Of a stretch of 64,000 nt of DNA, positions 27,344 through 36,384 are shown in pieces; within the stretch, counting starts at the first letter, position 1; each line of letters starts with the position of its first letter. The stretch covers positions 68,660 through 132,659 of the forward strand of contig CAVOVJ010000011.1 in NCBI GenBank assembly GCA_963699835.1. Direction: 5' to 3'. A program made the position numbers and the translations under genes. The notes below the pieces were generated by a model, which had not been told where the DNA came from, did not search any database, and was given only the letters and a program-made list of their open reading frames with translations. The stretch is from BM003 sp963699835 (GTDB taxonomy: Bacteria; Pseudomonadota; Gammaproteobacteria; Steroidobacterales; BM003).

Positions 27344-27358
27344 TTAGACTCAGTCTAA
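27344..27358. promoter_or_regulatory. Perfect palindrome at the predicted transcription start (operator candidate)
   Basis: TTAGAC-TCA-GTCTAA, a 6+3+6 perfect inverted repeat, lies just downstream of the -10 box, where a repressor would block initiation. The TAGACT/AGTCTA core resembles Rrf2-type (IscR/NsrR-like) sites, but the regulator cannot be named from sequence. No regulator gene is adjacent. Confidence 0.5.
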
Positions 27359-27436
27359 TACGCTGGGCGACCGGGCAGAGTTTTTCCACTGAACACCGAA
27401 TCGACACAACAACCGTTAATTTCAAAGGAGTCAGAA

Positions 27437-27859
27437 ATGGCCGACCTCAAGGGATCGAAAACCGAGCAGAACCTGAAGGATGCATTCTCAGGCGAGTCGC
27501 AGGCCAACCGCCGCTATCTGTATTTTGCGTCAAAGGCCGACGTCGAGGGCTATAACGACGTTGCGGCTGTTTTCCGTTCGACCGCGGAGGGTGAGACGGG
27601 TCATGCGCATGGCCATCTCGAGTATCTCGAGGCAGTTGGCGATCCGGCCACCGGCCTGCCGATTGGCGCCACTTCTGCGAATCTCGCGGCGGCAATCGCC
27701 GGAGAGACCCACGAGTACACCGATATGTACCCGGGCATGGCCAAGACCGCTCGTGACGAGGGCTTCGACGAAATTGCCGACTGGTTCGAGACTCTCGCCA
27801 AAGCCGAGCGCTCGCATGCCAATCGTTTCCAAAAGGCTCTGGATACGCTCGACGGCTGA
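27437..27859 (+). CDS. Rubrerythrin (diiron domain only)
   Basis: 140 residues with AAAGGAG before the ATG. The four-helix ferritin-like fold carries the diiron ligands in ESQANRRYLYFA, EGETGHAHGHLEYLE, ETHEYTDMYP and KAERSHANRF. The C-terminal rubredoxin domain of classical rubrerythrin is absent, so electrons must come from a partner protein. Rubrerythrins reduce hydrogen peroxide in the cytoplasm. It heads a cassette with an Fe-S oxidoreductase and DUF3501 and has its own promoter and operator candidate. A strong hairpin follows. Confidence 0.93.
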   Translation: MADLKGSKTEQNLKDAFSGESQANRRYLYFASKADVEGYNDVAAVFRSTAEGETGHAHGHLEYLEAVGDPATGLPIGATSANLAAAIAGETHEYTDMYPGMAKTARDEGFDEIADWFETLAKAERSHANRFQKALDTLDG

Positions 27860-27882
27860 TTCCTTGAAGACTGACCGCGGTT

Positions 27883-27913
27883 CGCGGCCGGAGCGGTCAC
27901 CGCTCCGGTCGCG
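27883..27913 (+). other. 14-bp stem-loop between rubrerythrin and the Fe-S gene
   Basis: CGCGG plus CCGGAGCGG (27883-27896) pairs with CCGCTCCGG plus TCGCG (27900-27913) around the 3-base loop TCA, with one G-T pair. No T-run follows, so it is not a classic terminator. Its place suggests a 3' stabiliser of the rubrerythrin message or partial attenuation, making rubrerythrin more abundant than the downstream proteins (inference). Confidence 0.6.
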
Positions 27914-27939
27914 GCTGCTTTGCGGCTGGGAGAACTGTT

Positions 27940-29286
27940 ATGAGTGAATCGACTCCGCGCTCCCGAGAAGGGAGTCTCGAAGCGCCGACCCGACATCCTT
28001 TGAACTGGCGCGATCCGGACTTCTACGACGAGACCTCCTTGTTCAAGGAACTGGAGCGGGTGTTCGATATCTGTCACGGTTGCCGCCGCTGCTTCAGCCT
28101 GTGTAACTCGTTTCCCACTCTTTTCGATGCGGTCGACGAGTCCGAAACGGGTGAAGTCGACGGAATCACTCGCAAGGTCTACTGGGAAGTCGTGGACCAC
28201 TGCTATTTGTGTGATATGTGCTACATGTCCAAATGCCCCTATGTGCCGCCGCACGAATTCAATATCGATTTCCCGCACCTGATGTTGCGCGCCAAGGCCA
28301 AGCGCTTTCGCGACGAGGGCGCGAAGTTCCGTGACAAGGTCCTGACGGCGACCGATATGGTAGGAAGGCTCGCGGGGATTCCGGTTGTCGCGCAAACGGT
28401 CAATGCGGTTAATCACAGCAAGATTGGCAAGAAAATTCTCGACGCGACGCTCGGGGTTCACCCGGAAGCGCCGGTACCCGATTACCAGCCGAAGTCCCTG
28501 GCGCGGCGGATGAGACACCACCACCCGGCTGCAGCTGAGCCGGTCGCGGCGGGCCCGACTCAGGGTAAAGTCGCGCTGTTCGGCACCTGCTATGGCCGCC
28601 ATATCCACCCCGATCTCGGCGAGGACCTGGTCGCGGTGTTCGAGCACAACGGGATTCCGGTGACCCTGTTGCCGCGTGAGCGTTGCTGCGGAATGCCCAA
28701 GCTCGAGCTTGGCGACCTCGAGCAGGTTGCCAAGCTGAAAGAAGAGAACATTCCTGAGCTGGCACGGCTGGTCGATCAGGGCTGGGATATCGTCGCCCCG
28801 ATTCCGTCCTGCGTGCTGATGTTCAAGCAGGAGTTGCCGCTGATGTTTCCCGGTGACGAAGCCGTTGCCAAGGTGCAAAAGGCGATTTTCGATCCGTTCG
28901 AATATCTGATGCTCCGTCATCGTGATGACAAGCTGCGCACCGATTTCGTTCGCTCTCTGGGCTCGGTCGCGTATCACGTTGCCTGCCACCTGCGAGTGCA
29001 GAATATCGGCATGAAAACCCGCGACGTCCTGCAGCTTGTTCCGGACACGACGGTGACGCCGATCGAGCGCTGCTCGGGACACAATGGAACGTATGCGGTC
29101 AAGCGCGAGTACCACGAGACCTCGATGAAAATCGGCCGGCCCGTTTTTCGCAAGGTCAAGGAAGCCGGCGCCGATTTTTACGCGAGCGACTGCCCGATGG
29201 CGGGCGATCAGATCGCGGCCGGCGCCGAGCAGGCCGCGCCGCCGACACATCCATTGAAACTGCTGCGTCTAGCCTACGGAATCTGA
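27940..29286 (+). CDS. Heterodisulfide-reductase-like / GlpC-like iron-sulfur protein with CCG domains
   Basis: 448 residues. Two N-terminal 4Fe-4S motifs: CHGCRRCFSLC and CYLCDMCYMSKCP, the second with four residues before its last Cys. The C-terminal half has CCG-type cysteine-rich repeats: GTCYGRHIHPDLG with ERCCGMPKLELGD, then YHVACHLRVQNIG with ERCSGHNG, where Ser replaces one Cys. Related proteins (HdrD, GlpC) pass electrons in soluble or membrane complexes. There is no membrane segment. Next to a rubrerythrin without rubredoxin it is a plausible electron donor (inference). Confidence 0.88.
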   Translation: MSESTPRSREGSLEAPTRHPLNWRDPDFYDETSLFKELERVFDICHGCRRCFSLCNSFPTLFDAVDESETGEVDGITRKVYWEVVDHCYLCDMCYMSKCPYVPPHEFNIDFPHLMLRAKAKRFRDEGAKFRDKVLTATDMVGRLAGIPVVAQTVNAVNHSKIGKKILDATLGVHPEAPVPDYQPKSLARRMRHHHPAAAEPVAAGPTQGKVALFGTCYGRHIHPDLGEDLVAVFEHNGIPVTLLPRERCCGMPKLELGDLEQVAKLKEENIPELARLVDQGWDIVAPIPSCVLMFKQELPLMFPGDEAVAKVQKAIFDPFEYLMLRHRDDKLRTDFVRSLGSVAYHVACHLRVQNIGMKTRDVLQLVPDTTVTPIERCSGHNGTYAVKREYHETSMKIGRPVFRKVKEAGADFYASDCPMAGDQIAAGAEQAAPPTHPLKLLRLAYGI

Positions 29287-29318
29287 GCGCGGCCAACCCA
29301 CATTCAAGGACGCAACCC

Positions 29319-29903
29319 ATGCACCACTTGCAAGCAAGCGATCTTCTCAGCCTGGAGGACTACTATCGGCAGCGGCCGGAATTCCGCTCGCGGGTGATGG
29401 CCCACAAGAAACTGCGCCAGGTCGCGGTCGGGCCGAATGCGACGTTGTACTTCGAGGACCGCCTGACGATTCAGTACCAGGTTCAGGAAATGCTCCGGAT
29501 AGAGCGGATTTTCGAAGCTGAGGGCATTACCGACGAGTTGAACGCATATAACCCGTTGATTCCGGACGGGACGAATCTCAAGGCCACGTTCATGCTCGAA
29601 TATCCCGATGCACTGGAGCGCAAGACCGAACTGGCGCGTCTTATCGGGGTCGAGAAAAAGGTGTGGATGGCGGTTGCCGGATTTCCGCGGGTTTATGCGA
29701 TCGCGGATGAAGATCTCGATCGGGAAACCGAAGAGAAGACTTCATCCGTGCACTTCATGCGTTTCGAGTTTGATTCCGAGATGCGCGGCGCGTTGCAAGA
29801 AGGCGCATCGCTTTCGATCGGAATCGACCATGAAAATTACCGCTACAGTGTCGAGCCGCTGGCCGCCGACGTACGCGGGGCGCTGGTAGCCGACCTGGAC
29901 TGA
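29319..29903 (+). CDS. DUF3501 family protein
   Basis: 194 residues beginning MHHLQASDLLSLEDY. FRSRVMAHKKLRQVAVGPNA, QVQEMLRIERIFE, ELNAYNPLIPDGTNLKATFM and SVHFMRFEFDSEMRGAL are the conserved blocks of DUF3501. The function is unknown; the family is usually found beside rubrerythrin and the HdrD-like protein, as here. No cofactor motif or cysteine cluster is visible, so it is probably a structural or assembly partner rather than a redox carrier (inference). Confidence 0.85.
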   Translation: MHHLQASDLLSLEDYYRQRPEFRSRVMAHKKLRQVAVGPNATLYFEDRLTIQYQVQEMLRIERIFEAEGITDELNAYNPLIPDGTNLKATFMLEYPDALERKTELARLIGVEKKVWMAVAGFPRVYAIADEDLDRETEEKTSSVHFMRFEFDSEMRGALQEGASLSIGIDHENYRYSVEPLAADVRGALVADLD

Positions 29904-30009
29904 GTCGATTCGCCGCGACGCCGGGCGGTCGGCGCCGGTAGCGCGAGCCGCGGTCGCCGTTTGCCGTCGCAGGGGTGAGGCGGCCGCGGATATGGCAACG
30001 GCGCCGCAA

Positions 30010-30029
30010 CCGGCGCGGGTTTGCGCCGG
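30010..30029 (+). terminator. Hairpin between the DUF3501 gene and parE
   Basis: CCGGCGC (30010-30016) pairs with GCGCCGG (30023-30029) across a 6-base loop, flanked by AACC and GGTT that can extend or rearrange the stem. It is followed by TTGGTTT rather than a strong T-run. It may end the rubrerythrin transcript; confidence is low. Confidence 0.35.
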
Positions 30030-30082
30030 CCGGTTGGTTTCACGGTAGAATCGGACCCGGTTCTTCTAGCTTGCCAAACCCA

Positions 30083-31969
30083 ATGAGCTCAGCATATTCA
30101 GCCTCCGATATCGAGGTCCTGTCAGGTCTCGACCCGGTGCGGATGAGGCCCGGTATGTACACCGATACCTCGCGGCCGAATCACCTCGTGCACGAAGTCG
30201 TCGACAACAGTGTTGACGAAGCTCTGGCCGGGCATTGCAAACGTATCGACGTTACGTTGTACGCCGATGGATCGTTGCAGGTCAGCGACGATGGCCGCGG
30301 TATGCCCACCGATATCCACCCGGCAGAGAACATCCCCGGGGTCGAACTGATTCTTACGCGATTGCACGCTGGCGGTAAATTCTCGGACAGGAATTATGAG
30401 TTTGCCGGCGGTCTGCACGGTGTGGGCGTGTCCGTGGTCAACGCGTTGTCGCGCAATCTCGAGGTCTGGGTCAAACGCGGCGGCAAGGAATACAACATGA
30501 GCTTCCGCGGCGGTGAGCCGGCCAGTGCGCTCGAGGTCGTGGGCAAGGTCGGCAAGCAGAACACCGGTACGACGATACGTTTCTGGCCCGACCCGAAGTA
30601 TTTCGACAGCGACAAGTTCTCGGTGCCGCGTCTGACTCACATGTTGCGCGCGAAAGCCGTGCTGTGCCCCGGTCTGCAGGTGCGTTTCAGCAACGAGAAG
30701 AGCGGCGAGAAATTCGAGTGGCTCTACAGTGGCGGCCTGAACGAGTATCTCCTGGAGGCGCTCGGTGCCGTTCCGCGGCTGCCGGAGGAGACTTTTTGCG
30801 GCAGCATGCAGGGCAACAACGCAGCAGTTGACTGGGCGCTCGTGTGGTTGCCCGAAGGCGGTACCGCACTAGCCGAGAGCTACGTCAATCTGATCCCCAC
30901 CGCGCAGGGCGGTACCCATGTGAACGGTTTGCGGAGTGGCCTGACCGAGGCGCTGCGCGAGTTCTGTGAGTTCCGCAACCTGCTGCCGCGCGGGGTCAAG
31001 CTGGCGCCGGACGATGTCTGGGACGGGGTGGCTTTCGTATTGTCTGCCAAGGTCCGTGATCCGCAATTCGCCGGCCAGACCAAGGAGCGGCTGTCGTCGC
31101 GCGAATGCGCCGCTTTCGTGTCCGGCGTGGTCAAGGATGCTTTCGTGCTGTGGTTGAGCCAGCATGCGGACAGCGGTGAACGGATCGCACAACTGGCGAT
31201 TTCCAGTGCCCAGCGCCGGCTCAAAGCGAGCAGGAAAGTTGTACGCAAACGCGTGGTTTCCGGTCCGGCTTTGCCGGGAAAGCTCGCTGATTGCGCGAGC
31301 CAGCAGCCCGAGCTTTCCGAGTTGTTCCTGGTCGAGGGTGATTCCGCCGGCGGCTCCGCCAAGCAGGCGCGGGACAAGGAGTTCCAGGCGGTCATGCCCC
31401 TGCGCGGCAAGATACTCAATACCTGGGAGGTTGAGCATCAGCAAGTGCTCGCTTCGCAGGAAGTGCACGATATCAGCGTCGCGATGGGAATCGATCCGGG
31501 CAGCAGCGACTTGTCGGGGTTGCGTTACCACAAACTGTGCGTGCTGGCGGATGCGGACTCGGACGGTCTGCATATCGCGACCTTGTTGTCGGCACTTTTC
31601 CTGCGCCACTTCCGCAGCCTCGTCGATGCCGGCCACGTGTATATTGCGATGCCACCGTTGTACCGCGTCGATATCGGGCAGAAGGTTTTTTACGCTCTCG
31701 ATGAGGCCGAACGCGAGGGGATTCTCGAACGGATTGCGGCCGAGAAATTGCGTGGCAAAGTCAACGTCACCCGGTTCAAAGGGCTCGGTGAAATGAACCC
31801 GGTGCAGCTGCGCGAGACGACGATGGCACCGGAAACACGCCGCCTGGTCCAGCTGACACTGGAAGGCGATGACAACACGGACCAGTTGATGGACATGCTG
31901 CTGGCGAAGAAGCGAGCCGCCGACCGGCGCGCATGGCTCGAGCGAAAGGGCAATCTGGCAGACGTGTGA
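30083..31969 (+). CDS. parE: DNA topoisomerase IV subunit B
   Basis: 628 residues from ATG 30083 (MSSAYSASDIEVLSGLDPVR). The GHKL ATPase has HEVVDNSVDEALAG and GRGMPTDIH and GGLHGVGVSVVNALS; the TOPRIM domain has LVEGDSAGGSAKQARD, MPLRGKILNTWE and DADSDGLHI. With ParC it decatenates daughter chromosomes. ParE rather than GyrB is indicated by the short form and by the partner gene immediately downstream. Confidence 0.95.
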   Translation: MSSAYSASDIEVLSGLDPVRMRPGMYTDTSRPNHLVHEVVDNSVDEALAGHCKRIDVTLYADGSLQVSDDGRGMPTDIHPAENIPGVELILTRLHAGGKFSDRNYEFAGGLHGVGVSVVNALSRNLEVWVKRGGKEYNMSFRGGEPASALEVVGKVGKQNTGTTIRFWPDPKYFDSDKFSVPRLTHMLRAKAVLCPGLQVRFSNEKSGEKFEWLYSGGLNEYLLEALGAVPRLPEETFCGSMQGNNAAVDWALVWLPEGGTALAESYVNLIPTAQGGTHVNGLRSGLTEALREFCEFRNLLPRGVKLAPDDVWDGVAFVLSAKVRDPQFAGQTKERLSSRECAAFVSGVVKDAFVLWLSQHADSGERIAQLAISSAQRRLKASRKVVRKRVVSGPALPGKLADCASQQPELSELFLVEGDSAGGSAKQARDKEFQAVMPLRGKILNTWEVEHQQVLASQEVHDISVAMGIDPGSSDLSGLRYHKLCVLADADSDGLHIATLLSALFLRHFRSLVDAGHVYIAMPPLYRVDIGQKVFYALDEAEREGILERIAAEKLRGKVNVTRFKGLGEMNPVQLRETTMAPETRRLVQLTLEGDDNTDQLMDMLLAKKRAADRRAWLERKGNLADV

Positions 31970-31989
31970 GCCGGATTGCGGGGGACCTA

Positions 31990-34236
31990 ATGGAAAACCA
32001 GGAACTGAATTTCGACGGCGTCGAACAAATGTCGTTGAAGGCCTTCTCGGAACGGGCCTACCTCAATTATTCGATGTACGTCATCCTCGATCGCGCGTTG
32101 CCACACATCGGCGACGGGCTGAAACCCGTGCAGCGGCGCATCATCTACGCGATGAGCGAGCTCGGACTGTCGGCCGCATCGAAACCGAAAAAGTCGGCGC
32201 GAACGGTGGGTGATGTGATCGGCAAATTCCATCCGCATGGCGACTCCGCCTGCTACGAAGCGATGGTATTGATGGCGCAGGATTTCAGCTACCGTTATCC
32301 GATCATCGACGGGCAGGGCAACTGGGGCTCGCAGGACGACCCGAAGTCATTTGCGGCGATGCGCTATACCGAGGCGCGGCTCCGTCCGTATGCCGCGGTG
32401 CTGCTCAAAGAAGTCAGTCATGGAACCGTCGACTGGGTTGCCAATTTCGATGGCACGCTGCAAGAGCCCGCGATACTTCCGGCGAGCCTGCCGAACCTGC
32501 TGCTGAATGGTACGACCGGCATCGCAGTCGGTATGTCGACCGACGTGCCACCGCACAATCTGCGCGAGGTCGCCGCCGCATGTATCCGGGTGCTCGAGTC
32601 TTCGCGGGTTTCAGTTGCCGAGCTGATGGAGCATATCAAGGGTCCGGACTATCCGACGGGTGGCGAGATTGTGACGCCGCCCGAAGAGCTGCAGGCGCTG
32701 TACGAGACCGGTCATGGATCAGTGCGCGTGCGTGCCGGATGGCAGCGCGAGAAAGGCGACATCGTGGTTACCGAATTACCGCACCAGGTTTCCGGCAGCA
32801 AGGTGCTCGAGCAGATTGCCGTTCAGATGCGGGCGAAGAAACTTCCTCTGGTGGAGGATCTGCGCGACGAGTCGGATCATGAAAACCCCACCAGGCTGGT
32901 GATAACGCCGCGCTCGTCGCGGGTCGATGCCGACCAGCTGATGAGCCATTTGTTTGCCACGACGGATCTGGAGCGAACGTGCCGGGTTAATCTCAATGTG
33001 ATCGGCCTCGATGGCCGGCCACAGGTCCACGATCTGTGCTCGCTGCTGAAGGAATGGATCAAATTCCGCCTCGCGACCGTGACCCGGCGCCTCGAATTTC
33101 GGCTGCAGAAAGTCGTTGATCGCCTTCATATACTCGATGGCCTGCTCATTGCCTTCCTGAATATTGACGAGGTGATCGCGATCATTCGCAGCGAGGATGA
33201 GCCAAAGCCGGTGTTGATGCGGCGCTTTGACCTCAGCGACGCCCAGGCGGAAGCGATACTCGAACTCAAACTGCGCCATCTCGCGCGGCTCGAAGAGATC
33301 AAGATCCGAGGCGAGCAGGGCGAGCTGGCCGCCGAGCGTGCCAGGATCGAGGCAATCCTCGGCAGCCGCGCACGACTGAAGACGCTCGTGCGCAAGGAAA
33401 TCATGGCGGCGGCAGAACAACATGGCGACGATCGCCGCAGTCGCCTGGTCGAGCGGCCGGCGGCCCAGGCGCTGGACGAGATGCAGCTGATTTCCAGTGA
33501 CCCGGTAACCGTCGTGTTGTCGCAACGCGGCTGGGTGCGCGCGGCCAGGGGCCATGACGTCGACCCGGCCACGCTTTCCTATAAAGCCGGGGACGGTTGT
33601 CTCGCGGCGGTTCGCGGGCGCAGCAACCAGCAGGCCGTATTCGTGGACAGCACCGGACGTGCCTACAGTCTTGCGGCGCATGCCCTGCCGTCCGCGCGTG
33701 GCCAGGGAGAACCGCTTTCTGGCCGCCTCAATCCGGCCGACGGCGCGAGTTTTGCCGGCGTGATGATTGGCGATCCCGACGAGCGGTGGTTGCTGGCGAC
33801 CGACGCCGGCTATGGCTTCGTCGCGCGCCTCGGCGACCTCCACTCGCGAAACCGCGCGGGCAAGGCCGCGATCAAGGTGCCGCCGAACGCCACGGTGCTG
33901 GCGCCGGCGCTGGTGGCCGGTGGCGACAACGCCTGGGTCGTCGCGGCAACAAGCAGCGGCAATATGCTCAGCTTCCCGGTTCAGGAGTTGCCGGAACTTG
34001 CGCGCGGCAAGGGCAACAAGATCATCCAGATACCGGCCAAGCGTCTCGCGTCGGGCGAAGAAAGACTGGCCGCCGTTACCGTGATCGGGCCGGACAACGA
34101 TTTGCTGGTCCACAGCGGCCAGCGTCACCTGCGCTTTCGCTATCACGAGCTCGAGCGCTATGAGGGAGATCGTGCGCAGCGCGGCGCGTTGCTGCCGCGC
34201 GGTTTCCGCAAGGTTGAACGGCTGGAAGTAGAGTAG
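31990..34236 (+). CDS. parC: DNA topoisomerase IV subunit A
   Basis: 748 residues from ATG 31990 (MENQELNFDGVEQMSLKAF), 20 bases after parE. The catalytic tyrosine is in AAMRYTEARL; the quinolone-resistance region reads FHPHGDSACYEAM, with Ser and Glu at the usual resistance positions, that is wild type. The C-terminal beta-propeller is present (VLSQRGWVRAARGHDVD, LATDAGYGFVARLGDL). It acts with ParE in decatenation. Confidence 0.96.
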   Translation: MENQELNFDGVEQMSLKAFSERAYLNYSMYVILDRALPHIGDGLKPVQRRIIYAMSELGLSAASKPKKSARTVGDVIGKFHPHGDSACYEAMVLMAQDFSYRYPIIDGQGNWGSQDDPKSFAAMRYTEARLRPYAAVLLKEVSHGTVDWVANFDGTLQEPAILPASLPNLLLNGTTGIAVGMSTDVPPHNLREVAAACIRVLESSRVSVAELMEHIKGPDYPTGGEIVTPPEELQALYETGHGSVRVRAGWQREKGDIVVTELPHQVSGSKVLEQIAVQMRAKKLPLVEDLRDESDHENPTRLVITPRSSRVDADQLMSHLFATTDLERTCRVNLNVIGLDGRPQVHDLCSLLKEWIKFRLATVTRRLEFRLQKVVDRLHILDGLLIAFLNIDEVIAIIRSEDEPKPVLMRRFDLSDAQAEAILELKLRHLARLEEIKIRGEQGELAAERARIEAILGSRARLKTLVRKEIMAAAEQHGDDRRSRLVERPAAQALDEMQLISSDPVTVVLSQRGWVRAARGHDVDPATLSYKAGDGCLAAVRGRSNQQAVFVDSTGRAYSLAAHALPSARGQGEPLSGRLNPADGASFAGVMIGDPDERWLLATDAGYGFVARLGDLHSRNRAGKAAIKVPPNATVLAPALVAGGDNAWVVAATSSGNMLSFPVQELPELARGKGNKIIQIPAKRLASGEERLAAVTVIGPDNDLLVHSGQRHLRFRYHELERYEGDRAQRGALLPRGFRKVERLEVE

Positions 34237-34249
34237 CGCCGCCGCAGGC

Positions 34250-36313
34250 CTAGATTGCCAGTTCCTCGAGAACGACCTCCGGCTCCTGCACGTAGTAGCC
34301 CTGCACGCACTGGACGCCGAGCTGCCACAAAACCGCCATGGTGTTGGCATCCTCGACTCGTTCGGCAATGGTCTGTACCTCGCGCGCCCGGGCCATCTCC
34401 ACGAGAGAACGCACCTTGGCTTGTTTGACGTCGTTGCTTGCCAGTCCCTGCATCAGGGAGCCGTCGATCTTGATGTAGTCCATCGTCAGCTGTTCAAGCA
34501 GACGTCCGGAATTGGCCAGCAGGCCGAAATGCTCGATGGCGAAGGAGATACCGAATTCTCCGAGTTGCTGCGCCAGATCCTGGGTGGGCAGCACGTTTTC
34601 GGCGGCCACGCTTTCGGGAATCTGGATACAGATCACGCTGGCCGGCAGTTTGGCGCTCCTGACCAGTTGCGCTACCCATTTGGCGAGCCCGGTGTCGGCG
34701 ATCGAGTCGCTGGAAATACGGACGAAAACCCTTGATGCCCGGCGCGCAGCGCAGAATTGCACAGCGGCATTGATGATCCAGCGATCGAGCGTTTTCATCA
34801 GGCCGTTGCGCTGCGCCGCGGGGAGAAAATCGCCCGGGAGTATTTCGTTGCCGCGCGGGTCTTTCATGCGCACAACGACGTCATACATGTCTTTGTCCTG
34901 ACTCTGCAGGCTCGCGATCGGCTGATGCACCAGGTGGAGCCGGTTCTCCATCAGCGCCGCCTTGATCAGCTTGACCCAGACAGCGTCCTGCGCCTCGGTG
35001 CGGGTCGACGAGGCGAGGTCGATCTTGTTGACGACGACCTTGTCGCCGCCTTCCTCGCGGCCCTTTTCGTTCGCGTCATCGGCCAGTGCGACCAGGTCGG
35101 CAATCGTATCGCTGCTGCTCCCGACCGGAGCGACGCCGACTGTACAGGTAATCGAGATCGACTTGCCGCCGCCCTCGAAGGTCAGGCGCCTGACCCGCGC
35201 GCACAGGCTTTGTGCCCATTCCTCCACATCAAGATCGGTTCCGCGTGCCAGCAGAATGGCGAACATCGTGCCACCGAAACGCCCGACCAGGTCGTCAGGC
35301 CCCGCGAGTTCCTGAAGCGTCGATGCAAGCTTGACGATCACATCCTCGCTGGCGATCGGACCCACCTTGCGCTTTATCGCACGAAACTTGTCCGGCGTGA
35401 CATAGGCGAGTGCGCGCACCCCCCCCTTGGCCGGTTCCGCGACGGCGGCTTCCAGTTCGCTCAGGAACTGTTGCCGGTGCAACAGTCCGGTGAGCGGGTC
35501 GCGGGTTGCCACCTCGGTGATTCGTTCTTCCGGTTCGCGGTTTTCCTCGGCACCCGCCCTGATGCAGACGCGGACACACGGTTCGCCGTCGAACTCCGCC
35601 TCGCCGAGCTGCAGATTGAGCGCCAGCGCGGAGCCGTCACTGCACAGGCCCTGGATTTTGAGATCGTGGTCGCTCCATTTTCCCTGTCCGCACGCGACCA
35701 GGGCGCCCTTTAACGCGGCATGATTGTCCGCATCGAAGAAGTCCATCAGCGGCATGCCGTCGATGGCCTCGGCGTCCGGATAACCGAACAGCTCGAGCCA
35801 GGCCGGGTTTGAATCAACTACGATGCCTTCCTGGACCTGCGCGATGGCGTCCGCGGATCCTTCCATGAAAGCATTGAGTGCGCGTTTGTATTCGGTCGCC
35901 GATGCCAGCGTGCGGTTCAGCGCGCGCTCGAGCCGAAACGCCCGCAGTTCTCGGCCGCACACCCATTGCAGCCGGTCGCGGTGGCGCAGGGAGACGATGT
36001 CCTGGGCGCCGCAGCGCATCGCCAGCGCGATCGAATCCTCGTCTACCTCCTCACGCACATCGATAATCGGTACGCCCGACGCATAGGCATTGCGAATATC
36101 GTCGAGTTGCTCGAGCGAGGTGTTGATGTCCTCGCTGAATACCAGTACCAGTTCGGGGTTGATCTGGGTCAATGCATCGGCGAGATCTCCGACGTCGGGA
36201 ATATGGGTGCAGTGCACCGGGTGCCCGGCGTTTCGCAGCGTGCTGTTGATGGCCTCGACATTATCGGGCCGTTCCGCAATCACGATAATCGGCACTGCAC
36301 TCTTGTCGCTCAA
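34250..36313 (-). CDS. FimX-like c-di-GMP receptor: REC-PAS-GGDEF-EAL, all degenerate
   Basis: 687 residues from a TTG at 36313 with GGAGCAGG upstream; length and layout match FimX of Pseudomonas. The N-terminal receiver-like domain (1-125) has Ser in place of the phospho-Asp (LVLVFSEDI). PAS is at about 150-265. GGDEF is replaced by GGTMF. The EAL domain (about 430-685) has DVVVR for ExLxR and EHFG for DDFG, so metal ligands are lost. It should bind, not make or cleave, c-di-GMP. FimX steers polar type IV pilus assembly; fimV lies 8.6 kb away. Confidence 0.82.
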   Translation of the reverse strand: MSDKSAVPIIVIAERPDNVEAINSTLRNAGHPVHCTHIPDVGDLADALTQINPELVLVFSEDINTSLEQLDDIRNAYASGVPIIDVREEVDEDSIALAMRCGAQDIVSLRHRDRLQWVCGRELRAFRLERALNRTLASATEYKRALNAFMEGSADAIAQVQEGIVVDSNPAWLELFGYPDAEAIDGMPLMDFFDADNHAALKGALVACGQGKWSDHDLKIQGLCSDGSALALNLQLGEAEFDGEPCVRVCIRAGAEENREPEERITEVATRDPLTGLLHRQQFLSELEAAVAEPAKGGVRALAYVTPDKFRAIKRKVGPIASEDVIVKLASTLQELAGPDDLVGRFGGTMFAILLARGTDLDVEEWAQSLCARVRRLTFEGGGKSISITCTVGVAPVGSSSDTIADLVALADDANEKGREEGGDKVVVNKIDLASSTRTEAQDAVWVKLIKAALMENRLHLVHQPIASLQSQDKDMYDVVVRMKDPRGNEILPGDFLPAAQRNGLMKTLDRWIINAAVQFCAARRASRVFVRISSDSIADTGLAKWVAQLVRSAKLPASVICIQIPESVAAENVLPTQDLAQQLGEFGISFAIEHFGLLANSGRLLEQLTMDYIKIDGSLMQGLASNDVKQAKVRSLVEMARAREVQTIAERVEDANTMAVLWQLGVQCVQGYYVQEPEVVLEELAI

Positions 36314-36384
36314 AACCTGCTCCTGCCGCAAAAATACAGCCGCTTCGGCCCGTTGTGGCCAGCGCGTGGGTCGAACGGCCCATC

